From an uncultured Coriobacteriaceae bacterium (GTDB lineage: Bacteria > Actinomycetota > Coriobacteriia > Coriobacteriales > Atopobiaceae), in NCBI GenBank assembly GCA_902791035.1, contig CADAUA010000013.1, positions 1 to 64,000 on the forward strand: a stretch of 64,000 bases of DNA, written 5' to 3'. Shown here piece after piece: positions 23,555 through 30,950 of the stretch (position 1 is its first letter; each line of letters opens with the position of its first letter). Made by a program: the position numbers and the translations under genes. The notes under the pieces are model-generated. The model ran no database searches. It worked only from the letters and a program-made list of their open reading frames with translations, and was not told the origin of the DNA.

Positions 23555-26326
23555 ATGCCCCAGTCCAACATCACACGCCGAGAAGCCCTGCTGGTCGGCG
23601 CGGCCATAGCGAGCTCGGCCCTTGCAGCCTGCTCGGGTGATGCGGGAGGGGATGTGGTCGCGACCTCGGACGACGGGGCTCCCGACCTACTCGTGGCCTC
23701 CCTCGACCCAAAGTCAACTGCCGATTGGGATGCCCAGTACTACCAGCCGGCCTACGACTCCCCGGCGGAGGCCGCTGAGGCGGCCCGCGCTGTGGCCGAG
23801 GAGGTGGAGGAGGGCGGCATCGTCCTCCTCAAGAACGACGGCACCCTGCCGCTGCCCGCGGGCGCTGCGGTCTCGCTCCTAGGCCGCTCGTCGGTGGACA
23901 CGCTCTATGGCGGCCTGGGGGCTGGTGCGGTTCCGGCAGACACGCCCTGCACCTCCATCTACGACGGTCTGGTGGCGGCGGGCTTGGTGCCCGACCCCGC
24001 GATGCGCGACTGGATCGTCACCCACGCGGCGAACTACCCGCGCACCAGCGTGACCACCATGGACCTGCGGGATGTCACGACCTTCTACATAGGCGAGATC
24101 CCCTGGGAGGACTACCCCGAGGAGCTCAAGGCCCGCCTCGCCGGCACGCCTGCCGTCGTCGTGATCGGCCGCGAGAGCGGGGAGAGCTTCGACCTCTCGC
24201 GCGACCTGGGCCAGGAGCTGGCCGACCCGCGCTACGAGTCCTTCGTGCCCAACCGAGAGACCGCGCGCTACCAGCCTGGCCAGCACTCGCTCCAGCTCAG
24301 CGCCGAGGAGCGCGACCTCATAGCCGCGGCCAAGGCGGCCTGCGCCAGCGTGACCGTGCTCGTGAACTCGGGCACGCCCCTCGAGCTGGGCGAGCTCGTG
24401 GAGCCTGGCGGACCGCTCGAGGTCAACGCCATCCTGCACGTGGGCTTCCCAGGTGCGGTGGGCGCGAACGCGATCGGCCGGGTCCTCACAGGGGTGGTCG
24501 ACCCCTCCGGGCGCACCTGCGACACCTGGGCACGCGACGCGCTGGCCAACCCCACCACGGGCAGCCTGGGCGAGCATCCCTATACCGACGTTAGCGGCTT
24601 CTACCCCGGCAACGCCGACATGGGCGACGGTGCCTACTTCTGCGAGTACCGCGAGGGCATCTACATGGGCTACCGCTGGTACGAGACGGCGGGGGAGACG
24701 GGTGCCATAGACTATGACCAGGCAGTCGTGTGGCCCTTCGGCTTCGGCCTTTCGTACACGACCTTCTCGCGCGAGCTCCAGGACGTGACGCTTGCCAGCG
24801 ACAAGGACAGCGTGACCGCCCGTGTCCGCGTGACGAACACAGGCGACCGAGCCGGCCGCGATGTGGCGGAGGTCTACACGAGCTCCCCCTGGTTCGAGGG
24901 CGGCCTCGAGGTGCCGGCCTGCCGCCTGGCGGCCTTTGCCAAGACGGGGGAGCTCGCGCCGGGCGCATCCGCGGAGCTCGAACTGACTTGGCCGGTGGTC
25001 GACATGGCCTCCTGGGACGTCCGCACCGGTACCTGGGAGCTGGCGGCGGGTGCCCACGTGGTCAGCCTCCGCTCTGACGCCCATACCGTGGTGGACTCGC
25101 GCGAGCTCGAGCTCGAGGCACGCAGCTGGACCGAGGACCCGGCGACGGGCGCCGCCCTGGCCAACCGTTTCCCGGACCTGGACGAGTACCTCAAGGCTAA
25201 CTGCCAGCCGCTGGCCACGCGCACCGACCTCGCGGGGACCTTCCCCGCCGTGCCGGACGCGCGCACCGCGGCCGAGGTGGGGCTGGACCTGCAGCAGTAC
25301 GACGCGACCGCGCACGAGGACCCCGCGTCGACCATGCCTACGACCGGGGCGGACGGCATCGTCAACCTCATCGACCTGCGCGGACGCAGCCTGGACGACC
25401 CCCTCTGGGACCTCTTGCTGGACCGGCTGACTATGGGCGAGATGGTCAACGCCTGCTGCGTGGACCCGTCTGCGGCCATCGACTCCATCGGCAAGCCCGC
25501 CTGGCGCTGGACCGACAGCCCGGCCGGCCTCGAGACCCCCACCGACGGCGTGCCCCACTGCGCCTGGCCCAGCGAGTACCTGGTGGGCCAGACCTGGGAC
25601 GCCGACCTGGTGCGCCGCATGGGCGAGGCCGTGGGCGAGGAGGCCCTGGTGTCGGGCTACTTCGCCTGGTACGCGCCTGCCATGAACCTGCACCGGTCGC
25701 CCTTCTCGGCGCGCAACTACGAGTACTACTCGGAGGACCCGCAGCTCACGGGCGTGCTGGGGGCGGCACTGGCGGCGGGCTGCGCCTCGCGAGGGGTCGT
25801 AAGCATGTGCAAGCACCTGGGCGTGTACGACCAGGACTCCTGCCGTCGGCAGCACGTGCTCAACTGGTGTGGCGAGCAGGCCGTGCGTGAGATATACGTG
25901 CGGCCCTTCGAGCTGGTGGTCAAGTCGGCTGCGGCGCGCGAGGTGCCCATGATCGACGCCTCCACCGGCGAGCGGATCACGGCGACCCTGCCCCTCCTGG
26001 CCATCATGAGCTCCTACAACTTCCTGGGGGCTACCTGGGCGGGCGGCCGCCCCGAGCTCCAGACGGACCTCCTCCGCGGCGAGTGGGGCTTTGGCGGGGT
26101 GGTGGAGTCTGACTTCAGCGTGGACGACTACTACATGGACCACGACCAGGCCATCGCGGCAGGCACGGACATCCAGCTCTGTACGCCCGCCACGGGAACC
26201 TTCGCCAACCTGCGGAGCGCGACCACGGTGCGTGCCATGCGCCGTGCCATGCGGCGCTACCTCTACGTGGTGGTAAACTCCTGCGCTATGAACGGGATCG
26301 TGCCCACGGTGCGAGTGGAGGAGTAG
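23555..26326 (+). CDS. Tat-exported lipoprotein glycoside hydrolase family 3, domain-permuted
   Basis: A 923-residue glycosidase, probably beta-glucosidase-like. The N terminus has a twin-arginine signal (TRREALLVGAAIA, Arg8-Arg9) and a lipobox LAAC (Cys26), predicting an anchored protein outside the membrane. The GH3 C-terminal alpha/beta domain comes first (GGIVLLKNDGTLPLP near 90; WPFGFGLSYTTFS near 395), then a fibronectin-III-like domain. The catalytic barrel comes last, with RSPFSARNYEYYSEDP near 710 and the nucleophile region GVVESDFSVDDYY (Asp853). This order is the reverse of standard GH3 but known in some rumen enzymes. GGAGGAGG precedes the ATG. The upstream array of TCGAGTAGGTC sites probably controls it. 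Confidence 0.9.
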   Translation: MPQSNITRREALLVGAAIASSALAACSGDAGGDVVATSDDGAPDLLVASLDPKSTADWDAQYYQPAYDSPAEAAEAARAVAEEVEEGGIVLLKNDGTLPLPAGAAVSLLGRSSVDTLYGGLGAGAVPADTPCTSIYDGLVAAGLVPDPAMRDWIVTHAANYPRTSVTTMDLRDVTTFYIGEIPWEDYPEELKARLAGTPAVVVIGRESGESFDLSRDLGQELADPRYESFVPNRETARYQPGQHSLQLSAEERDLIAAAKAACASVTVLVNSGTPLELGELVEPGGPLEVNAILHVGFPGAVGANAIGRVLTGVVDPSGRTCDTWARDALANPTTGSLGEHPYTDVSGFYPGNADMGDGAYFCEYREGIYMGYRWYETAGETGAIDYDQAVVWPFGFGLSYTTFSRELQDVTLASDKDSVTARVRVTNTGDRAGRDVAEVYTSSPWFEGGLEVPACRLAAFAKTGELAPGASAELELTWPVVDMASWDVRTGTWELAAGAHVVSLRSDAHTVVDSRELELEARSWTEDPATGAALANRFPDLDEYLKANCQPLATRTDLAGTFPAVPDARTAAEVGLDLQQYDATAHEDPASTMPTTGADGIVNLIDLRGRSLDDPLWDLLLDRLTMGEMVNACCVDPSAAIDSIGKPAWRWTDSPAGLETPTDGVPHCAWPSEYLVGQTWDADLVRRMGEAVGEEALVSGYFAWYAPAMNLHRSPFSARNYEYYSEDPQLTGVLGAALAAGCASRGVVSMCKHLGVYDQDSCRRQHVLNWCGEQAVREIYVRPFELVVKSAAAREVPMIDASTGERITATLPLLAIMSSYNFLGATWAGGRPELQTDLLRGEWGFGGVVESDFSVDDYYMDHDQAIAAGTDIQLCTPATGTFANLRSATTVRAMRRAMRRYLYVVVNSCAMNGIVPTVRVEE

Positions 26327-26974
26327 ATGCCCATGCGGCGCCCGACTAGCCCCGACTGCGTGCTCTTCGACTTCGACGGTGTGTGCGCGGACACCGAGCC
26401 CCTGGGGCTCGAGCTCGACCGCAGGGCATTCTCGACCTACGGCTTCGTACCCACGGAGGAGGAGCTCCACAGCCTCGTGGGCACGACGGGCGAGGAGAGC
26501 ATCCCGGCGGTCTTCGCGGCGCATGGCCTGTGCGTGAGTGCGGCCGAGTACTGGTCCCACCGCGGCGACAACTCATGGATCTACCGTGACGCTCCCCTTG
26601 AGCCGTCGCCCGGGGTGTGCGAGCTTCTTGCCCGCCTGCGTGCGCGGGGCGTGCGCACGGGGCTCGTGTCCACCACGTCGGCGCGCGACATCCTCTCTGC
26701 CCTCAATCGCCTGGGGCTCGCGAGCTGCTTCGACGTGCTCGTGACGGGCGACCTGGTGGAGCGCCGCAAGCCCGATCCCATGCCGTATCTGGAGGCTCTG
26801 CGGCACCTAGGGTTCGAGGCTGAGGGAAATGTGGCCATCGAGGACTCGCCCACGGGCATAGCCTCGGCCAAGGCCGCGGGGCTCTACGTGGTGGGCTATG
26901 CCGGCGGGCGGATCGTGCAGGACACGTCGGCGGCAGACGAGACGGTGACCGGCTTCGACGGGCTCTTCGCCTGA
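26327..26974 (+). CDS. HAD-family hydrolase, beta-phosphoglucomutase/phosphatase-like
   Basis: A 215-residue HAD subfamily I protein. Motif I is LFDFDGVCADTEPLG, motif II TGLVSTTSARD, motif III ERRKPDPMPYLEAL and motif IV AIEDSPTGIASAKAAG. The cap lies between motifs I and II, as in beta-phosphoglucomutase and sugar-phosphate phosphatases. The second Asp of motif I is present (DFD), consistent with phosphatase or mutase chemistry. The ATG directly follows the GH3 stop, so the two form an operon; it may handle a phosphosugar derived from the GH3 product. Confidence 0.85.
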   Translation: MPMRRPTSPDCVLFDFDGVCADTEPLGLELDRRAFSTYGFVPTEEELHSLVGTTGEESIPAVFAAHGLCVSAAEYWSHRGDNSWIYRDAPLEPSPGVCELLARLRARGVRTGLVSTTSARDILSALNRLGLASCFDVLVTGDLVERRKPDPMPYLEALRHLGFEAEGNVAIEDSPTGIASAKAAGLYVVGYAGGRIVQDTSAADETVTGFDGLFA

Positions 26975-27179
26975 GACCCTGCGACGCGACCTGGCCTGCG
27001 GTCGCGAGCCGCGGTCGCGGGCCTCGCGGCGGGGCGGGGGGCCGGCTGGCGTGCCTCTCGTGTGCCAGGAGGTTAACGAGAGTGTTAAGAGATGCGTCGG
27101 CGCTTGTTGCCCGGCGTACCTTTGAGCATACGCATCATAGGGCGTGGGGGCACTTGCCCCACTGAGAGGAAGTTCAAAG

Positions 27180-28226
27180 ATGGTTGAGAAGAAGGACATC
27201 GACTGGGGCAGCCTCGGCTTCGCCTACCAGCACACGGACTACAGCTACGTGTCCAACTACAAGGACGGCGCGTGGGACGAGGGCGGCCTCACCCCCGACC
27301 ATACCGTGACGCTCTCCGAGTGCGCCGGCCTTCTCCACTACTGCCAGGAGGTCTTCGAGGGCCTCAAGGCCTACACCACCAAGGACGGCAAGATCGTATG
27401 CTTCCGTCCCGACATGAACGCCCAGCGCATGTACGACTCCGCCGAGCGCATCGAGATGCCGCCCTTCCCCAAGGATCGCTTCGTCAAGGCCGTCGAGGAC
27501 GTCGTGCGCGCGAACGCCGCCTGGGTGCCGCCCTTTGGCTCCGGCGCCACGCTCTACATCCGCCCCTTCATGTTTGCCACGGGTGACGTCATTGGCGTCA
27601 AGCCCGCCGACGAGTACCAGTTCCGCATCCTCGTGACCCCCGTGGGCCCCTACTACAAGGGCGGCGTGCACCCCGTCAAGCTGCAGGTCTCCGACTACGA
27701 CCGTGCGGCGCCCCACGGCACCGGCAACATCAAGGCCGGCCTCAACTACGCCATGAGCCTCAAGCCCTCCGTGGAGGCCCACGCCAAGGGCTACGCGGAC
27801 AACATGTTCCTGGACCCCATGACCCGCACCTACGTGGAGGAGTCCGGCGGCGCCAACATCCTCTTTGTGAAGAAGGACGGCACCCTGGTGGTCCCGCAGT
27901 CCTTCACCGACTCCATCCTGCCCTCCATCACCCGCCGCTCGCTCGTGGACGTGGCCGAGCATTACCTGGGCATGACCGTGGAGCAGCGTCCCGTCAAGTA
28001 CCAGGAGATCCTGGACGGCGAGTTCGTGGAGTGCGGCATGTGCGGCACCGCGGCCGTTATCTCGCCGGTGGGCGAGGTTGACGACCACGAGCACCAGACG
28101 GTCTTCGCCTCCGGCATGGAGAACGTGGGCCCCGTGATGAAGGAGCTCCGCGAGACCCTCACCGGCATCCAGTCCGGCGAGCTGGAGGACAAGTTCGGCT
28201 GGGTCCACGAGATCGACGTGGACTAG
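27180..28226 (+). CDS. ilvE: Branched-chain amino acid aminotransferase
   Basis: A 348-residue fold-type IV PLP enzyme that transfers amino groups between branched-chain amino acids and 2-oxoglutarate. Evidence is LLHYCQEVFEGLKAY near residue 60, the Schiff-base lysine in TGNIKAGLNYAMSL (Lys185), YVEESGGANILFV and ECGMCGTAAVISPVG. The length suits the longer BCAT group of eukaryotes and many actinobacteria. GAGAGGAAG lies upstream of the ATG. The 205-bp leader holds a GC-rich hairpin (27143-27162) and a probable promoter. Confidence 0.94.
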   Translation: MVEKKDIDWGSLGFAYQHTDYSYVSNYKDGAWDEGGLTPDHTVTLSECAGLLHYCQEVFEGLKAYTTKDGKIVCFRPDMNAQRMYDSAERIEMPPFPKDRFVKAVEDVVRANAAWVPPFGSGATLYIRPFMFATGDVIGVKPADEYQFRILVTPVGPYYKGGVHPVKLQVSDYDRAAPHGTGNIKAGLNYAMSLKPSVEAHAKGYADNMFLDPMTRTYVEESGGANILFVKKDGTLVVPQSFTDSILPSITRRSLVDVAEHYLGMTVEQRPVKYQEILDGEFVECGMCGTAAVISPVGEVDDHEHQTVFASGMENVGPVMKELRETLTGIQSGELEDKFGWVHEIDVD

Positions 28227-28234
28227 GCGCGGAG

Positions 28235-28302
28235 GCTTGTCGGGCTTGTTGCCGACAAAGCTTCGCTGCGCTCAGGATTTGCCGGGAACAAGCCCGGCAA
28301 GC
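28235..28302. repeat. Foldback element with 16-bp arms after ilvE
   Basis: Arms GCTTGTCGGGCTTGTT (28235-28250) and its one-mismatch complement (28287-28302) enclose a 36-bp interior. A short perfect palindrome GCTGGCCCAGGCCAGC follows at 28304-28319. Confidence 0.75.
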
Positions 28303-28342
28303 CGCTGGCCCAGGCCAGCGCCGTGCAGATAGGTAGTTTGGT

Positions 28343-28369
28343 GGGGTGGGTGCCGTTGGCACCCACCCC
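28343..28369. terminator. Terminator-like hairpin downstream of ilvE
   Basis: A 12-bp perfect stem (28343-28354 with 28358-28369) closes a GTT loop in the ilvE/SDR convergent gap. The following bases are TCCTG, so there is no real T tract. Confidence 0.6.
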
Positions 28370-28472
28370 TCCTGTGTAGATGGGCTCCCTTCTCGCCTTG
28401 CTCGAAGGTCGCCTCGCCGGGGATGTTCCTCCCGCTTGGGAGGGCTAAGCGTCGTGGTCGTCCCCGCCGCCA

Positions 28473-28561
28473 AATAACGGACATATCTTGGGTCGGGGAG
28501 GTGTGCCACCTGCGGTTTTGCAGGCAGGAGGTGTCCCGGCGGGCAAGATATGTCCGTTATT
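28473..28561. repeat. Foldback element with 18-bp perfect arms
   Basis: AATAACGGACATATCTTG (28473-28490) is exactly complemented at 28544-28561 around a 53-bp interior. The interior contains a further small hairpin, CCTGCGGTTTTGCAGG. It lies 28 bp from the SDR stop. The gap 28227-28588 holds only such elements and no gene. Confidence 0.9.
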
Positions 28562-28588
28562 GTTGAAGTGCGCGAGCGCGGGATTGGC

Positions 28589-29428
28589 TTAGGCCAGCTG
28601 CTTGGCCATCTGGCCGGCCACCATGCCGCCGTCCATCACGATGTCGCAGCCGGTGAGGTACTCGTGACCGGGCTCCAGGAGCTTCTGGATGAGGTCGGCC
28701 ATCTCCTCGGGCGTGCCCACGCGGCCCATGGGAGTGCGGGCGCCGGCGGCCTCGGCGTTGTCGCCCATGGTCTTGCGCAGCATGGGCGTCATGAAGGTGC
28801 CGGGGGCAATGGAGAAGATCTGGCAGCCACGCTTGGCGTAGCGGGTGGCGTTGGCCTTGGTGTGGTAGATGCAGAAGGACTTGGAGGCGGCGTAGGCCAG
28901 GTAGGCACGGCCGAGGAACTCCATGCCGGGGATGAGGTCGCGCTTCTCCAGATAGGCCAGGTAGGGCTCGCACACGGCGGGCGAGGTGGCCTCGTTCCAG
29001 ATGGCCAGGTCCTCGGGGCCGGGCTGGTAGAAGTAGCCGGTCACGGAGGTGAAGTTCACGAGTGCCGCGTGGTCCATGAGGGGAAGGAAGACGTTGTCGA
29101 CGTTGATGGTGCCGCCCATGTTCACTGCCAGGATCTTGGCCGAGTCGCCGCCGTTGGAGTCGATGCCGGCCGCGTGCACCACGTTGCCGATGGGGGCAAT
29201 CTCCTGCGCCGCCGCGGCGAAGGCTGTGAGCGAGTCGAGGTCGGAGACGTCACACTTGTGGCCGTAGGCTTCCACGCCGGCCGCCTTGACCTCCTCGAGC
29301 GCCTCGGTCAGGCGCTTCTCGTTGCGCCCACCGATGATCACGGGGCCGAACTTGCCCAGGGCGATGGCCGTGGCCTTGCCCATGCCGGACGTGCCACCGG
29401 TGACTACCTGGACTCTTCTTTCCGTCAT
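28589..29428 (-). CDS. Short-chain dehydrogenase/reductase
   Basis: A 279-residue NAD(P)-dependent SDR. The cofactor motif is VVTGGTSGMGKA at the N terminus, then VVHAAGID (in place of NNAG), the catalytic YAASKSFCIYH (YxxxK) and PGTFMTPML. It has an insertion of about 35 residues between the active-site strand (FTSVTGYFYQ) and the catalytic Tyr, as in 3-alpha-hydroxysteroid-dehydrogenase-like SDRs. The substrate is unknown; an alcohol or sterol is possible. The ATG at 29428 follows AAGGAGG. The gene is divergent from a TetR regulator, which likely controls it. Confidence 0.85.
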   Translation of the reverse strand: MTERRVQVVTGGTSGMGKATAIALGKFGPVIIGGRNEKRLTEALEEVKAAGVEAYGHKCDVSDLDSLTAFAAAAQEIAPIGNVVHAAGIDSNGGDSAKILAVNMGGTINVDNVFLPLMDHAALVNFTSVTGYFYQPGPEDLAIWNEATSPAVCEPYLAYLEKRDLIPGMEFLGRAYLAYAASKSFCIYHTKANATRYAKRGCQIFSIAPGTFMTPMLRKTMGDNAEAAGARTPMGRVGTPEEMADLIQKLLEPGHEYLTGCDIVMDGGMVAGQMAKQLA

Positions 29429-29459
29429 GCTTCCTCCTTGCTTGCAGGCCAATAAACGG

Positions 29460-29469
29460 TACAGCTGTA
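29460..29469. promoter_or_regulatory. Palindromic candidate TetR operator
   Basis: TACAGCTGTA, a perfect 10-bp palindrome, lies between the divergent SDR and TetR genes. Its position suits an autoregulatory operator for the TetR protein. Confidence 0.4.
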
Positions 29470-29542
29470 ACGTGCCGCAGGTACCGCGAGGTATGCTTTC
29501 ACAAGCACGGAGAATATGCGGAACGGAGAGGGCGGTTTTGTC

Positions 29543-30088
29543 ATGCCAAAGACGCGAGAGGCTGCCGAGCGCCAGGCGGAGCGTTCCAAGCGGGCGCTAG
29601 CCGAGGGGCTCCTGGCCCTGCTTGCCGAGAAGGACCTCCCGGAGCTGAGCGTGACCATGCTCTGCGAGCGCACGCACGTCTCGCGCACCACCTTCTACCG
29701 GCACTTCTCGCGGCTGGAGGACGTGCTAGCCTGGTACGTGGACGGGCTTCTTGCCACCTACACGCAGACCCACCCCGTGGGCCGCGACTACGCCGACGAC
29801 GTGCGTGAGTTCGTTACGGGCATGCCGCTCTCGCGCGAGCTGCTCAAGATGCTCCACGACCGCCACCTCATGTGGGTGCTGGGTGATGCCTTCGAGCGCC
29901 GCGTGGCGTTCGCCATGGGCGGGGAGAACTTCGTGCGCCTGTTGGGAGAGCCCCGCTACGCCGACTACCAGCAGCGCTTCATCGTGGACACCCTGCTCTC
30001 CGTCCTGGGTACCTGGGTAGAGCGTGGCTTTGCCGAGAGGCCCGAGGAGCTGGCGGAGGTGCTGGCCAAGCTCGTCGTGACGGTGTGA
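29543..30088 (+). CDS. TetR/AcrR-family transcriptional regulator
   Basis: A 181-residue DNA-binding repressor. The N-terminal helix-turn-helix reads ELSVTMLCERTHVSRTTFYR followed by HFSRLEDVLAWYV, the standard TetR pattern. The ligand domain is unclassified. It is divergent from the SDR gene with a palindrome between them, so local control of that enzyme is likely. The start is uncertain: ATG 29543 keeps the usual length, while an in-frame ATG at 29516 has a closer GGAG. Confidence 0.85.
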   Translation: MPKTREAAERQAERSKRALAEGLLALLAEKDLPELSVTMLCERTHVSRTTFYRHFSRLEDVLAWYVDGLLATYTQTHPVGRDYADDVREFVTGMPLSRELLKMLHDRHLMWVLGDAFERRVAFAMGGENFVRLLGEPRYADYQQRFIVDTLLSVLGTWVERGFAERPEELAEVLAKLVVTV

Positions 30089-30100
30089 GATAGGTGCGGG

Positions 30101-30135
30101 ATATCTGTTGCTCAGATATACCATCCGGGTATACT
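30101..30135 (+). promoter_or_regulatory. Promoter and operator of the AbrB/RelE operon
   Basis: A perfect inverted repeat ATATCTG-N5-CAGATAT (30101-30119) overlaps the expected -35 region of a promoter whose -10 box is TATACT (30130-30135). This is a classic layout for toxin-antitoxin autorepression. Confidence 0.65.
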
Positions 30136-30170
30136 AATTGAAAAGTTAGAAAGTTAGAAAAGAGGATGGC

Positions 30171-30434
30171 ATGCTGACGGAGTTCAAAGACAAGTCGCAA
30201 GTCACCATTCCTAAGGCAGTTGTGAACGAGCTCGGACTCTCCAAGGGAGATCTCTTCGAGGTCCTGGTTGATCATGGCTCCGTGAGGCTTGTGCCTGTCG
30301 TGGTCTACCCCAAAGACAAGGCGAACGAGCTTGAGGCGTTGGCTGCGATAGCGCGCGAGGAACGTGGTGCCGGCAGTGCCGATGTTTACGATGATGTCGA
30401 GGATCTTATAGCTGACCTGCACAAGGCGGTCTAG
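30171..30434 (+). CDS. AbrB/MazE-type antitoxin
   Basis: An 87-residue protein with an N-terminal SpoVT-AbrB swapped-hairpin domain (SQVTIPKAVVNELGLSKGDL, then VEV-like strands) and a C-terminal acidic tail. It should bind the operator repeat upstream and neutralise the following toxin. It ends directly before the toxin's ATG, so translation is coupled. Base composition is less GC-rich than its neighbours, a sign of acquisition. Confidence 0.85.
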   Translation: MLTEFKDKSQVTIPKAVVNELGLSKGDLFEVLVDHGSVRLVPVVVYPKDKANELEALAAIAREERGAGSADVYDDVEDLIADLHKAV

Positions 30435-30710
30435 ATGGCCTTCAAACTCCAGCTCGAGAAGAACTTCGTCAGGCACTACAAGAAGCTAAGTGCGGAGGAG
30501 CGGGAGCTCGTCGATTCCAAGCTGAGGATTCTGGCAAAGAATCCTTGGCATCCCTCGCTTAGGACCAAACGAATTCAGGGTACTGGTGAGTTCGAGGTCA
30601 GCGTCAACATGGACATCCGCATGGCGATTACATTCGAGGGCGACACCATTATCGCGCTGCTTGACGTCGACCATCACGACAAGCTCCACAAGAGGAGGGC
30701 TCGTCGGTAG
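30435..30710 (+). CDS. RelE/YafQ-like mRNA interferase toxin
   Basis: A 91-residue basic protein with the RelE/ParE-superfamily pattern: FVRHYKKLSAEERELVDSKL (helix 1), LAKNPWHPSLRTKRIQGTGEFEVSVNMDIRMAI (beta strands with basic residues) and HHDKLHKRRARR at the end. It probably cleaves ribosome-bound mRNA unless held by the upstream antitoxin. An HHDKL-type end is common in YafQ/HigB-like toxins. The pairing of an AbrB-type antitoxin with a RelE-type toxin is found in nature but less usual than RelB/RelE. Confidence 0.85.
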   Translation: MAFKLQLEKNFVRHYKKLSAEERELVDSKLRILAKNPWHPSLRTKRIQGTGEFEVSVNMDIRMAITFEGDTIIALLDVDHHDKLHKRRARR

Positions 30711-30714
30711 GGGC

Positions 30715-30748
30715 GTGCCAAGGGGATGGGCCCCCGTCGCGTTGGCAC
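30715..30748 (+). terminator. Hairpin after the toxin gene
   Basis: Arms GTGCCAA (30715-30721) and TTGGCAC (30742-30748) flank an inner pair of G and C runs five bases after the toxin stop. It is a likely transcription end. Confidence 0.5.
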
Positions 30749-30762
30749 GGACCACAGCCATA

Positions 30763-30885
30763 CTCCTGCCGGTCGAGCCTCAGGTTAGTAGAGTCGCGAT
30801 TTGCTTCAACGTGATATAACCGCAGGTAAACGAATTGCGACTCGCTAAGTCACACTCTACTAACTTGAAGTTCGACCGGCAGGAG
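30763..30885. repeat. Foldback element with imperfect arms of about 30 bp
   Basis: The left arm starting CTCCTGCCGGTCGA and carrying GTTAGTAGAGT pairs with its complement ending at 30885 at about 26 of 30 positions. A nested pair (GAGTCGCGATT and AATTGCGACTC) continues the stem. The interior holds ATATAACCGCAGGTAA. It lies between the convergent toxin and uidA genes. Confidence 0.85.
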
Positions 30886-30950
30886 GTCCCGCAGCCGGTA
30901 GGGGGCCGCGCGAGGTAGGGGGCGGTTTCCCGCGTACGGCGCGCCGCGTC

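Noticed and set aside
26975-27179. T-box leader of ilvE
   Set aside because: No T-box consensus or specifier stem could be found; only a short GC-rich hairpin is present.
28473-28561. Retron msr-msd
   Set aside because: Long inverted arms fit the form, but there is no reverse transcriptase gene in the window.
30763-30885. Integron attC site
   Set aside because: A long imperfect hairpin with GTTAG/CTAAC-like words resembles attC, but no integrase, cassette pattern or conserved core spacing was seen.
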